Assembly: GCF_003315175.1 (NCBI RefSeq)
Contig: NZ_QNRQ01000003.1
Location: forward strand, 310,001 to 374,000
Source of the DNA: Eoetvoesiella caeni
Lineage (GTDB): Bacteria; Pseudomonadota; Gammaproteobacteria; Burkholderiales; Burkholderiaceae_B
DNA: 64,000 nucleotides
Direction of reading: 5' to 3'
This document shows positions 8,321 to 16,472 of the stretch, one piece after another. Position numbers and translations under genes: made by a program. Under the pieces are notes generated by a model. That model was given only the letters and a program-made list of their open reading frames with translations. It made no database searches and was not told the DNA's origin. How positions within the stretch are numbered: the stretch's first letter is position 1; each line of letters starts with the position of its first letter.

Positions 8321-10373
8321 AGCGCCCCTCCGCCCTAAAGCGCATGAATGCGGCTGCGCCTTCGGCAAGGTGCTTTTCCCAGGCATCTTGCGAGGTTGCC
8401 GATGGAAGCCGCCCGCGTTCGCGCTTGAACTCAGCCGCGCGCTTGGCGATCACTTTGGCATCGTCAGGCGTGATTGTGGTGCGCTTGGCCGAGATGGCCG
8501 CTGCGACCTGCTTCAAGCTGTCTTCGCTCATGGTCTTGGCGAGGATGGCATAGGCTTCGCCGAAGGGATTGATGCGGTCGATCAGGTCAATATCCAGTTC
8601 ACGCACGTCCATCGCGAAGCGGCGCACGCCGTCGAGCAAGGCCGTATTGGGCGACCCATCACTTTCGCCGTCAGTAACAAGCCGCTTGGCCTGCTGCGTA
8701 AGGTTGAGGGCGGCGATGGCGTGCTGGCGCACCGCCTCCTGGTCTTCGGCGTCAAGCTCGGGGTATTTGTCCTTGATGATCTTGCCCATGCGAACCTGCG
8801 TCAGCTCTTCGGGCACCAACTCCTCATCGAACAGGCCGCGCTCGATGGTGGGCTTGTCCTGCACAAAAGCTGCAATAACTTCGTTCAAGTCTTCTTGGCA
8901 GATACGCGCAGCCTCTTGGCTTTTGGGCTCAGCCAGGCCCTTGATCTCGATCTGGTAGGCCCCGGTCTGCTCGTTGACACCAAAATTGCAGCGATCCGGG
9001 TCATAGCCCCCATCGCCATAGTCAAATCCCGGCGTCGGGCCGCTGTCGGAGTTCTTGGGCTTGAACTCGAAGCGCGGGGCCAATACCTGCTCCATCAGCA
9101 GGCTCGCTGCGATGGCCTTCAAGGTATCGTTGACGGCCTCGGTGACCGCCTCCTCGGTCGCATCTACCGCAGCGATCAGGTTGGTGAACCGTGCTCTGGC
9201 CTTGCCCGGTGCATCTCTGGTGGCACGGCCAATGATCTGCACGACCTCGGTCAGGCTGGCGCGGTAGCCCACAGTTAGCGCGTGTTCGCACCAAATCCAG
9301 TCGAAACCCTCTTTCGCCATGCCCAGCGCGATGATGATGTCCACATAGTCGCGATCCATCTTCATTTCTGCCGCACGAAGGCTTTCCTGTACCTTGGCCT
9401 GACTGGCTGGGTCCACCAGGTCAGCGATACGCAGCACTCGGCCATCGGGACGTTTGACTAGCTGGAAACCTGTCGCGGGGTCTGCTCCTTGCCAATCGCC
9501 AAGCTCGCCGAGAATGTGCTCCACCTCCTTGATCTTGTCCTTCGTGCTTTCACGCGAATTGACGTTGGGGATGTGGATGATGGTCTTCTCGGCAGGATCA
9601 AGGACATTGAGAATGTCATCGACATAAGGCCCACTGTAGAAGAAGTAACCGATATCGAGTTGCTTGAGGTACTCGTAGCCGTTGAGCTGCTCGTAGTAGG
9701 TGTAGGTGACGACATCGAACTTCGACTCATCCTGCGGCGCAAGCACGGCCTCAGCGTCGCCCCGGAAATAGGAACCCGTCATGGCGACAATGTGCGTTTT
9801 GCCCCGCTCGAAGAACTGCCCCAGGTGCAAGCCAAGCTTGTTGTCCGGGTTACTTGAAACGTGGTGGAACTCATCGACCGCAATCAGCCGGTCGTCGAAC
9901 GCCTCTACGCCATAGTTATCGACCGCGAAGCGGAAGGTCGCGTGGGTGCAAACCAGCACCTTGTCGTCACTTTCGAGGAATGTGCCCAGCGACTTGACCT
10001 TGCCGCCGTTGTCGTTGCCCGGCGCGTTGCACAGATTCCATTTGGGTTCGACGTGCCAGTCAGCCCAGAAGCCATATTTCGACAGCGGTTCGTCGTTGAA
10101 GCTGGCCCCGATGGATTTTTCCGGCACCACGATAATCGCCTGCTTGATGCCCTGATTTTCAAGCTTATCCAGTGCCACGAACATCAACGCACGACTCTTG
10201 CCAGATGCCGGTGGCGACTTGATCAGCAGATATTGCTCGCCGCGCTTTTCAAAGGCGCGCTCTTGCATGGGCCGCATCCCGAAGGCATTCGCCTTGGTCG
10301 AGACACCATTGCGGGCATAGGTGACGGAAACGGAGGGAACAGCGCGTTGTTTGATGGTGTTGTCGAGGGTCAT
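8313..10373 (-). CDS. DEAD/DEAH-box superfamily 2 helicase
   Basis: A 686-residue SF2 helicase/translocase. Walker A is PPASGKS (54-60), motif II is DEFH (167-170), motif III is MTGSYF, and the C-terminal RecA-like domain has motif VI QIIGRATR (379-386). The architecture is like restriction-system translocases (HsdR or ResIII-type motors) but without a visible nuclease domain. Its start overlaps the stop of the DUF1016 nuclease gene by four bases and its end overlaps the GIY-YIG gene, so it belongs to one tightly coupled operon. It is likely the motor of the modification/defence system. Confidence 0.85.
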   Translation of the reverse strand: MTLDNTIKQRAVPSVSVTYARNGVSTKANAFGMRPMQERAFEKRGEQYLLIKSPPASGKSRALMFVALDKLENQGIKQAIIVVPEKSIGASFNDEPLSKYGFWADWHVEPKWNLCNAPGNDNGGKVKSLGTFLESDDKVLVCTHATFRFAVDNYGVEAFDDRLIAVDEFHHVSSNPDNKLGLHLGQFFERGKTHIVAMTGSYFRGDAEAVLAPQDESKFDVVTYTYYEQLNGYEYLKQLDIGYFFYSGPYVDDILNVLDPAEKTIIHIPNVNSRESTKDKIKEVEHILGELGDWQGADPATGFQLVKRPDGRVLRIADLVDPASQAKVQESLRAAEMKMDRDYVDIIIALGMAKEGFDWIWCEHALTVGYRASLTEVVQIIGRATRDAPGKARARFTNLIAAVDATEEAVTEAVNDTLKAIAASLLMEQVLAPRFEFKPKNSDSGPTPGFDYGDGGYDPDRCNFGVNEQTGAYQIEIKGLAEPKSQEAARICQEDLNEVIAAFVQDKPTIERGLFDEELVPEELTQVRMGKIIKDKYPELDAEDQEAVRQHAIAALNLTQQAKRLVTDGESDGSPNTALLDGVRRFAMDVRELDIDLIDRINPFGEAYAILAKTMSEDSLKQVAAAISAKRTTITPDDAKVIAKRAAEFKRERGRLPSATSQDAWEKHLAEGAAAFMRFRAEGRYE

Positions 10374-11434
10374 GATTCATCGTCCGCATTGGCTGTATCT
10401 GCATCACCCATCAGCTCTTGTTCGATCTGTTCGATGCTTGGCAAATCTGTCGCCAGTTCTGGCGGCAGGGATTCAATCAACTTGTATTCCGCCACGCCCA
10501 GTGGTTGATTATTCTGGCGCAGCGCGTATTCGGCCACGACCTTATTCTTGCTCTTGCACAGCAACAGGCCGATGGTTGGGTTGTCTTGTGGGTGTTTGAT
10601 CTGCGCATCCACCGCCGTCAGGTAAAAGCTCAATTGGCCCAGATGCTCGGGCTTGAACTTGCCGCCCTTCAGTTCGATCACTACATAGCAACGCAGCTTG
10701 AGGTGGTAGAACAGCAGATCGATGAAAAACTCATCGCCGCCCACATCCAGCAGCACCTGCCGCCCGACAAAGGCAAAGCCAGCGCCCAGCTCCAGTAGGA
10801 ATTCGGTGACGTGTTTGACCAGTGCATTCTCGATGGCACGCTCGCCCGCTTCGCGACTCAAGCCAAGAAAGTCGAAGCGATATGGATCTTTCAGGGATTC
10901 ACGCGCCAAGTCCGACTGCGGCGCCGGCAAGGTGGCTGAAAAATTGGTTACCGCTGTGCCGCTACGCTCGAGCAAACGGGTTTCGATGTGGATGTTCAGC
11001 ACGTTGCGCGACCAGCCGTGCTGGATGGCGCTTTCAGCGTAGGCCAACCGCTGTACCGGGTCTTTTAACTGCGACAGCAGCACGAGGTTGTGACCCCAGG
11101 GCAATTGTCCAACAGCCTGTTGGACAATTTGCTCGTCGGGCCAAGCCGCCGCGAACGCCCGCATGTACATCAGGTTGGCGCGGGAAAAGCCTTTCATCTC
11201 CGGGAAGGCCGAACGCAAGTCCTGAGACAGCCGTTCGATGACTTTCGCGCCCCAGCCCTGCGCGGCCTGCCGTGCCAGGATGTCCTGACCAATCTGCCAG
11301 TAGAGCAGCACCAGTTCACGGTTGACCGCCAGCGCAGCGCGTTGCTGGGCTGTGTGGATGCGGGTTTTCAGCTCGGCCAGCCAATCGACGTAGCCTTCGG
11401 GCACTGGTGTCAGTTTGACGGGTTTGTCGCTCAT
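10370..11434 (-). CDS. DUF1016 (YhcG-type) PD-(D/E)XK nuclease-family protein
   Basis: 354 residues. The N-terminal DUF1016 helical domain is recognisable (LVLLYWQIGQDIL, LSQDLRSAFPEMKGFSRANL, LPWGHNLVLL). The C-terminal nuclease fold has GDEFFIDLLFYH with Asp239 and VIELKGGKF with Glu254 and Lys256, that is, the D...E-x-K pattern. YhcG-family proteins occur widely beside type I and other DNA-modification loci. Four-base overlaps with both neighbours place it firmly in the operon. Its target and whether it cuts DNA in this context are unknown. Confidence 0.85.
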   Translation of the reverse strand: MSDKPVKLTPVPEGYVDWLAELKTRIHTAQQRAALAVNRELVLLYWQIGQDILARQAAQGWGAKVIERLSQDLRSAFPEMKGFSRANLMYMRAFAAAWPDEQIVQQAVGQLPWGHNLVLLSQLKDPVQRLAYAESAIQHGWSRNVLNIHIETRLLERSGTAVTNFSATLPAPQSDLARESLKDPYRFDFLGLSREAGERAIENALVKHVTEFLLELGAGFAFVGRQVLLDVGGDEFFIDLLFYHLKLRCYVVIELKGGKFKPEHLGQLSFYLTAVDAQIKHPQDNPTIGLLLCKSKNKVVAEYALRQNNQPLGVAEYKLIESLPPELATDLPSIEQIEQELMGDADTANADDES

Positions 11435-12222
11435 GCCTGCCTCCTCGCACGCGAATCAATCCTTTCAGCGCGATCCTTTAGGATGGCCTTATCGAACCAG
11501 TCCGGCACGTCGGTGAGTTGGGACTCAAGCACATTTCCTGGAACGTTGTGCCAGAACGCCAAGATCGCGTCCGAGAATGCCTGAAACTGATCGTCGCTTA
11601 TCTTGAGGTGCGTGTGATCACGATGCCTTGTGTCCGACAACATACCCCCGAAGTCCTTGAACGGATCATCGAGATATTCAGGAAAGCTATTCCTCAGATC
11701 GTCGAAAGATTTTCCTTCTCCATGTTTGTACACATTGACCACAAGGCGACACGCATCAAGCATGCGGAAATAGTCCGCGGTGCGGATTTTCCAACCAAAG
11801 CTTTCCAGCAGATCGGCGATCTGACCGAAGTCGGCCGACCAAATTTTCGAGGTGACGTTGTCACCACGATGCCAGTGCTGAATCTCCCGTGCCAACCAGT
11901 CACGCAGCTGCTTGTCCCATTCGTGGAACATCCCAGCGACAACGCTCAAGCGCGTTTGTTCGCGCATGTCGTTCAAAAGCTCATAAAACTCAATACCAAC
12001 ATCGTGGGCCTTCTCATAGAAGGCCCCAGGATCATGTCGGTCTGGGTCAAAGTATTCACCACTTTGATCTAGCCACTCCTTAGCTGCATGATCGGCTTCA
12101 GCCTCAATATTCTCGAACTGCGAAAGCAAGCGTTTTCGGGCTTGTTCAACATAGAACGAATGACTTTTGATTAAGGTTTGGCGAAACGGCTCCCACATCT
12201 GGAATAGTGCATATCCGCTCAT
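11431..12222 (-). CDS. Uncharacterised alpha-helical protein in the methyltransferase operon
   Basis: 263 residues, predicted mostly helical from its heptad-like charged pattern, with no membrane segments. A notable stretch is ACRLVVNVYKHGEGKSF (about 158-174), in which Arg159, Asn163 and His167 sit like a HEPN active-site helix, although the R-to-H spacing differs from the usual RX4-6H. No other motif is recognised. Four-base ATGA-type overlaps with the methyltransferase upstream and the DUF1016 gene downstream show it is part of the system. A toxin or RNase role is speculation. Confidence 0.6.
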   Translation of the reverse strand: MSGYALFQMWEPFRQTLIKSHSFYVEQARKRLLSQFENIEAEADHAAKEWLDQSGEYFDPDRHDPGAFYEKAHDVGIEFYELLNDMREQTRLSVVAGMFHEWDKQLRDWLAREIQHWHRGDNVTSKIWSADFGQIADLLESFGWKIRTADYFRMLDACRLVVNVYKHGEGKSFDDLRNSFPEYLDDPFKDFGGMLSDTRHRDHTHLKISDDQFQAFSDAILAFWHNVPGNVLESQLTDVPDWFDKAILKDRAERIDSRARRQA

Positions 12223-15011
12223 GCCTTGCCTCCCGCTTTGCGCTTCTTGCCTTTGGCCGGTGTGGCCGAAGCAGTCATCTTCGTATAAAGGTCAAACAGT
12301 TTCTCAAGCCGCTCGGTGTCGTTCTTGAAACGGCGGCCGATGTAGATGCGCTCCAGCACTTCGTCGTTGCGGTCATGCGCAGCGCGCAGGTCGGCGGGCA
12401 TGTTGTCGGGGCTGTAGAGGTCGGCGATGGTGGCCGGGAAGTGATGCTCCCGCGCCAGCAGGATGTCCTCCGCGCAGCGGGTGAGATCGGCCTTGTTTTT
12501 CTCGGTCAGTGTCGGCACCGGGAACGTGTTCCAACCGAGGGTGTTGGAGTACGAAAAGTCGGTTCGCATCCGAACGCAGACCGTCCCGATCCAGACCCAA
12601 TGCAGCCGTGAGGCGATCAGCGCAAGGTTCCACAGCGGGGCGTCATAGAGAGCGAACGCCTTCTCCTGCACCACGCAATGTGGCTCCAGCAGGCCAATAG
12701 GAAGATAGGGTCGATTCTCGGAACTTACGCGCGGGACAATTAAGGCATGACGCTTCCCCATCGTCTGCTCCCGAAATCGCCACGGGGTGTCGGCCAGTTT
12801 TCGTGCGCTGGCGTCCTTGGTCGCGGCTCTTCTTGCGCGGGCTACGTCCTCCACACGACGGGCTATGACCGGAATGGCAAGGGCTGCCTCGGCCTCCTGA
12901 TCCGCGATCCAGAGGCAGGCGCGGGGCGCGGCGTCGATAAACTCCTTTGAGCCGTAGAAAGGCCGGACGAAGCGGGCGGCTTCCGGCGAACCGGCGACAA
13001 TACTCCGTGCCTCGTCGTTCGAGAAAATCAGCGCCGCCCCGTAGTAGGGATGATTGCCGAACTGCATCGGCGTCAAACCGTTCTGCGGCCTGGCAGCGGG
13101 CTGCACTTCGATGTTCAGCGCGGCCACGAGGTAGGCATTGATGTTGTCCACGTGCTTGCACTCGACCGATTCGTGGCTACCGTCCCGAATGGAATACAAA
13201 CGGCGCGTGAGGCCGGGCATGGTGGAAATGCCAACGATGACCACGGTCACACCGGCATTGTGGCTGGCCAGATTGGCCCATTTGAACGAGGTGTGCGCAA
13301 AGACGATGGTATTGCCTGTACCGAAGATCTCCGGCCAAAGCGTCGGCACCTGTTGGCCTTGGCAAATGGAGTTGGTCGCAACGAACGCAGCAGATGAAGA
13401 CGTGTGGGTGCCGTAATCTGCCGCCTTCAAGAACCAACCGGCCACATAGTCGAGTGACTTCCAGTTTTTCACGCGCCCATCGAACAAGGCACCAAGATCG
13501 GCTTTCTGCGCAGCACTCTGCCATTTGCTGCCCAAATACGGTGGATTTCCGCAGATGTATGTCTCGCCGCCTTCGTTCTCGAAGTCGATCTCTGCCTGAT
13601 CGAGAGGAGAACCGAACAAGTCATCGGCCTTTACCTTCACGCCGGTTCCAGTCGGCGGGCAGATGCTCAACCAGTCCAGTCGCAGCGCGTTGCCGCAGGT
13701 GATCCAGTTCTCGTTGCGCAGAGGAAGAAACTCGGCCAGGGCCAGCCGCTGTCCCCGATGCAGCACATCACACTGATATTCGGTGATGACCAGTGCCAGC
13801 CGCGCAATCTCCGCCGGGAAGTCACGTAGTTCGATTCCGCGAAAATTGGTGACAGGAATATCGGACGCACGATCTGTCTCGCCTCGTCGCTTGTTGATCT
13901 CAGCCTCGATCGCGCGCATTTCCTTGTAGGCGATGACCAGGAAGTTGCCCGAACCGCAGGCCGGGTCGAAGACCCTGATCCTGGCGATGCGCTTGCGCAG
14001 GTTCAGCAGGGTACGCGGGTTATCGCCTGCCTCTTCCAGCTTCGCACGCAAATCGTCGAGAAACAGCGGGTTCAGCACCTTCAGGATATTGGGCACGCTG
14101 GTGTAATGCATGCCCAGCTCGCCGCGCTCTTCGTCTTCGGCAATGGCCTGAATCATCGAGCCAAAGATGTCCGGATTGATCTTGGTCCACTCCAGCCCGC
14201 CGACGTGCAGCAGGTAGGAGCGGGCGATACGGCTGAAGCGCGGCACCTCGTCACTGCCAGAGAACAAAGCGCCGTTGACGTAAGGAAACTCTGCCGCCCA
14301 GCGCGGAATACCGGCGGCGGCCCGCGCTTCATGCCCAGTGTTCATGGCGCGAAACAGCGTGGCGATCACCTCATGCGTATTGGAAGCATCGCGCTCACTC
14401 ATCTGCGCGATGGTGTCGGTGAAGCGCCCCTTGCCGATAAAGATGTCGGTGTCTTCGGCGAAGAAGCAGAAGATTAGCCGCGCCATGAGTTTGTTCATGT
14501 CGTGGCGGCGCTCCGCCGTGCCCCATTCGGGGTTGTCTTTCAGCAGCTCTACGTACAGGCGGTTGAGGCGGCTGGTGGCCCGGATGTCGAAGGCGTTTTC
14601 GCTGATCTGGCGAACGGTGCTGATGCCCGCCAGCGGCAGGAAGAAGCCGAAGTGATCCGGGAAGTCCTTGAAGGCGCAGGCGACGGTCTCGCCGCTGGTC
14701 AGGTCTTCGGCCTCGAAGTCCGCACCGTCGGTGGCAAGGATGAACTTCGCCTTGGCCTTAGCCGTGGCTGGGCTGGTCTTCAGCGCAGCCAGTGTCTGCG
14801 TCACCTGCCCGGTATCGCAGGTCAGGATGTGGATGTTGCTGGTTTGAAGAACACCGCCGAGGTCGGACTTGTTCGACGCTCCCGCGCGCAGGCGCTTGAG
14901 GGTCGTCGCCTTGTTACCGAACGCCTCAAGAAAGGCATAGGGAAACTCTGCGGGGTCAAAGGGCTGCTCCGCAAGGTCTGTGATGGCTTGTTCAATTTCT
15001 ACGGCATTCAT
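12219..15011 (-). CDS. MmeI-like class I DNA (N6-adenine) methyltransferase
   Basis: 930 residues, close in size and layout to MmeI/type IIL enzymes: N-terminal domain, helical spacer (about 130-340), N6-adenine methylase core with motif I FDPACGSGNF (348-357) and motif IV GNPPY (488-492), then a target-recognition and C-terminal region. MmeI itself cuts through an N-terminal D...E-x-K site; here the equivalent stretch (GGVLQTSNIHILTCDTGQ) lacks an obvious E-x-K, so cleavage may be delegated to the GIY-YIG and DUF1016 partners. The start has GGGAGG ten bases upstream. It probably methylates host DNA at an asymmetric site, marking self. Confidence 0.85.
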   Translation of the reverse strand: MNAVEIEQAITDLAEQPFDPAEFPYAFLEAFGNKATTLKRLRAGASNKSDLGGVLQTSNIHILTCDTGQVTQTLAALKTSPATAKAKAKFILATDGADFEAEDLTSGETVACAFKDFPDHFGFFLPLAGISTVRQISENAFDIRATSRLNRLYVELLKDNPEWGTAERRHDMNKLMARLIFCFFAEDTDIFIGKGRFTDTIAQMSERDASNTHEVIATLFRAMNTGHEARAAAGIPRWAAEFPYVNGALFSGSDEVPRFSRIARSYLLHVGGLEWTKINPDIFGSMIQAIAEDEERGELGMHYTSVPNILKVLNPLFLDDLRAKLEEAGDNPRTLLNLRKRIARIRVFDPACGSGNFLVIAYKEMRAIEAEINKRRGETDRASDIPVTNFRGIELRDFPAEIARLALVITEYQCDVLHRGQRLALAEFLPLRNENWITCGNALRLDWLSICPPTGTGVKVKADDLFGSPLDQAEIDFENEGGETYICGNPPYLGSKWQSAAQKADLGALFDGRVKNWKSLDYVAGWFLKAADYGTHTSSSAAFVATNSICQGQQVPTLWPEIFGTGNTIVFAHTSFKWANLASHNAGVTVVIVGISTMPGLTRRLYSIRDGSHESVECKHVDNINAYLVAALNIEVQPAARPQNGLTPMQFGNHPYYGAALIFSNDEARSIVAGSPEAARFVRPFYGSKEFIDAAPRACLWIADQEAEAALAIPVIARRVEDVARARRAATKDASARKLADTPWRFREQTMGKRHALIVPRVSSENRPYLPIGLLEPHCVVQEKAFALYDAPLWNLALIASRLHWVWIGTVCVRMRTDFSYSNTLGWNTFPVPTLTEKNKADLTRCAEDILLAREHHFPATIADLYSPDNMPADLRAAHDRNDEVLERIYIGRRFKNDTERLEKLFDLYTKMTASATPAKGKKRKAGGKA

Positions 15012-15069
15012 CGGTTTGCAGCCTCCCCGCGGGGCGTGGCCGCCTGGCTGCTATCGTTGAGTGGGGCGC

Positions 15070-15270
15070 TCATGTCTTGTCCTGCGTTTTCTCGGCTATC
15101 TGTGCGGCAATCCAGCGATCCAACTCGCTGCGACGAAACCGCCAGGTGCCACCTAGCTTGAATCCCGGTATCTCCCCCTGCTGGGCCAGCCGATACACTG
15201 TCTTCTTCCCAGCCTTGAGGTAGACCGCCACTTCGTCCAGCGTGAGAATTTCACTATCGGATTGGTTCAT
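15070..15270 (-). CDS. Small excisionase-type helix-turn-helix protein
   Basis: 66 residues of the MerR/excisionase (helix_turn_helix_17) type: LTLDEVAVYLKAGKKTVYRL followed by GEIPGFKLGGTWRFRRSELDRWI. Proteins of this kind bind DNA with a short winged HTH and often sit at the head of modification or restriction operons. It lies 58 bp upstream of the methyltransferase start on the same strand, so it is the likely controller of the operon. It could also be a recombination directionality factor, but it is far from the integrase. Confidence 0.8.
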   Translation of the reverse strand: MNQSDSEILTLDEVAVYLKAGKKTVYRLAQQGEIPGFKLGGTWRFRRSELDRWIAAQIAEKTQDKT

Positions 15271-15344
15271 AACAAGGGGCTCGCTTGGTTTCGCATGGCG
15301 AAGTCTTCCAAAGTTTGGCCAAGTTTACCATCTGGAACATACAA

Positions 15345-15494
15345 ATGAACGCCGAATCTCGACGCCCCCCCCGTCGATCGGTCAAGTCCTGGATGGATTA
15401 CGCCAAAAAGGTGGTGGGCGTGTCTTTTTCCGGTATAGCGCGCGGCGTAGTACCCTTCGACCTTTATAGCCACCCTCTTTGTGGCTTCATCTGA
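15345..15494 (+). CDS. Possible small ORF (49 aa)
   Basis: MNAESRRPPRRSVKSW... is a basic 49-residue frame preceded by GGAACATACAA. It lies 37 bp upstream of the next plus-strand gene. There are no recognised motifs and coding potential is uncertain; it may be non-coding leader sequence. Confidence 0.2.
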   Translation: MNAESRRPPRRSVKSWMDYAKKVVGVSFSGIARGVVPFDLYSHPLCGFI

Positions 15495-15530
15495 ATAAAA
15501 CGGCTGGGCAATATTCGCGTGAGGAATATG

Positions 15531-15836
15531 ATGAGCAGGAAGAAAACCGAAGAAGCGATTGCAGGTAGTCGTGCCGTCACGGCTAAGCGGGCGCGCTACA
15601 CACTGACCGAGTTGCTGGCCGATGCGGAAGCCTCCGGGGCTTACCCGCTGCCGCCTGAGGAACGCGAATGGGTTGATGCCTCGGCAGTTGGCCGCGAACT
15701 GTTGGTCGAGGACTTGCAAAGCGCGGAAGCCATACATGCGTATCTGGCCCACGCTGAGGCCACTGGTGACGTGGCCTATATTGAGCACGCCCGCAAAATC
15801 GCTGCCCAGGCGAAGATCAGATACGGGATTGAATAG
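15531..15836 (+). CDS. Small protein with MazE/ChpS-like antitoxin segment
   Basis: 101 residues from the ATG at 15531, which has GAGG six bases upstream. The middle, RYTLTELLADAEASG then REWVDASAVGREL, resembles the C-terminal toxin-neutralising tail of AbrB-type antitoxins (MazE/ChpS), but the N-terminal DNA-binding swapped hairpin is absent. The C-terminal stretch AYLAHAEATGDVAYIEHARKI looks like the start of HigA-type (HI1420-like) antitoxins. No toxin gene is adjacent. It may be a chimeric or orphan antitoxin; both similarities are from memory and weak. A GC-rich hairpin (15842-15859) follows the stop. Confidence 0.45.
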   Translation: MSRKKTEEAIAGSRAVTAKRARYTLTELLADAEASGAYPLPPEEREWVDASAVGRELLVEDLQSAEAIHAYLAHAEATGDVAYIEHARKIAAQAKIRYGIE

Positions 15837-15841
15837 CAGAA

Positions 15842-15859
15842 AGCGGCCACCTGGCCGCT
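15842..15859 (+). terminator. GC hairpin after the antitoxin-like gene
   Basis: AGCGGCCA and TGGCCGCT form a perfect 8-bp stem with a two-base loop six bases after the stop codon. No T-run follows, so intrinsic termination is uncertain. Confidence 0.4.
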
Positions 15860-15889
15860 CTCGTAGTTACTGCCGGGCTGGGTAAGACG

Positions 15890-15920
15890 GTAAGAATAAT
15901 AATCTTCTTATTATTCTTAC
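15890..15920. repeat. Perfect 13-bp AT-rich inverted repeat
   Basis: GTAAGAATAATAA (15890-15902) and TTATTATTCTTAC (15908-15920) are exact reverse complements around TCTTC. The AT-rich stem stands out against GC-rich surroundings, between convergent genes. It may serve as a bidirectional terminator, a protein-binding palindrome or a scar of an insertion. Confidence 0.6.
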
Positions 15921-16011
15921 CTGCCCCGCCGGGCTACGCTTGGGGAAGAGATCGGCGAATCGCCTCCAGGGCTTCGCAGAAGTCGTTCCGTGTCGCACGG
16001 CCTGTTTCGGC

Positions 16012-16164
16012 CTAGTAGTACACCACCATGAAAGTGTTCGCCACGGCCTCGGCCAGCGGCCCCAGGCGCTGCGCCGCACTCTGGTCGATGTACTCCAAGG
16101 AAGCAAGAATAGCGGCCGCCTGCTGCACGACCTGACCCGGTTCGATAAGATGCTGTGTTGTCAT
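16012..16164 (-). CDS. Small hypothetical protein (50 aa) of the trb operon
   Basis: MTTQHLIEPGQVVQQAAAI... ends in ...MVVYY-TAG. The start has GAGAGGTG a few bases upstream. It is helical and weakly hydrophobic with no known domain. It lies 64 bp beyond the 79-residue ORF, in line with trbJ-trbK-trbL on the minus strand, and both small proteins begin MTT, hinting at a shared operon. Function unknown. Confidence 0.5.
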   Translation of the reverse strand: MTTQHLIEPGQVVQQAAAILASLEYIDQSAAQRLGPLAEAVANTFMVVYY

Positions 16165-16228
16165 GATTCACCTCTCAGACAGGTGTTGATTGAAAGTGCC
16201 GGGCGGGTTACCGGCCCGCCCGGTGCGC

Positions 16229-16468
16229 CTACAGGTACAGCCCCGCCGCCTCGGCGAATGCTGACCGCTGATTACTGCCGCCCTTTACCTCGATGCTGAC
16301 CGACTTAGGTTCGATCCCTCGTGCATAGTCTGGCCGCGCCACAAAAACCGCTGTTTCTGCTGCTGCATCAATCTCAGTCGATTGATCGCCCAGCGGGGAA
16401 ACAAATACCTGAACTTCCTCTTGGCGTTCATCCAAGGCCGTCAATGCGGCCATATAGGGTGTTGTCAT
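16229..16468 (-). CDS. Small hypothetical protein (79 aa) downstream of trbL
   Basis: Starts MTTPYMAALTALDERQ at the ATG at 16468, which has GGAGC upstream; the ORF extends further 5' but that part overlaps trbL. Acidic, soluble, no recognised domain. The four-base gap to trbL and the same direction indicate an operon with the transfer genes. Function unknown. Confidence 0.55.
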   Translation of the reverse strand: MTTPYMAALTALDERQEEVQVFVSPLGDQSTEIDAAAETAVFVARPDYARGIEPKSVSIEVKGGSNQRSAFAEAAGLYL

Positions 16469-16472
16469 GGGA

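Noticed and set aside
15267-15788. 173-residue minus-strand ORF upstream of the HTH gene
   Set aside because: Overlaps the antitoxin-like plus-strand gene in antisense and has no ribosome site or motif.
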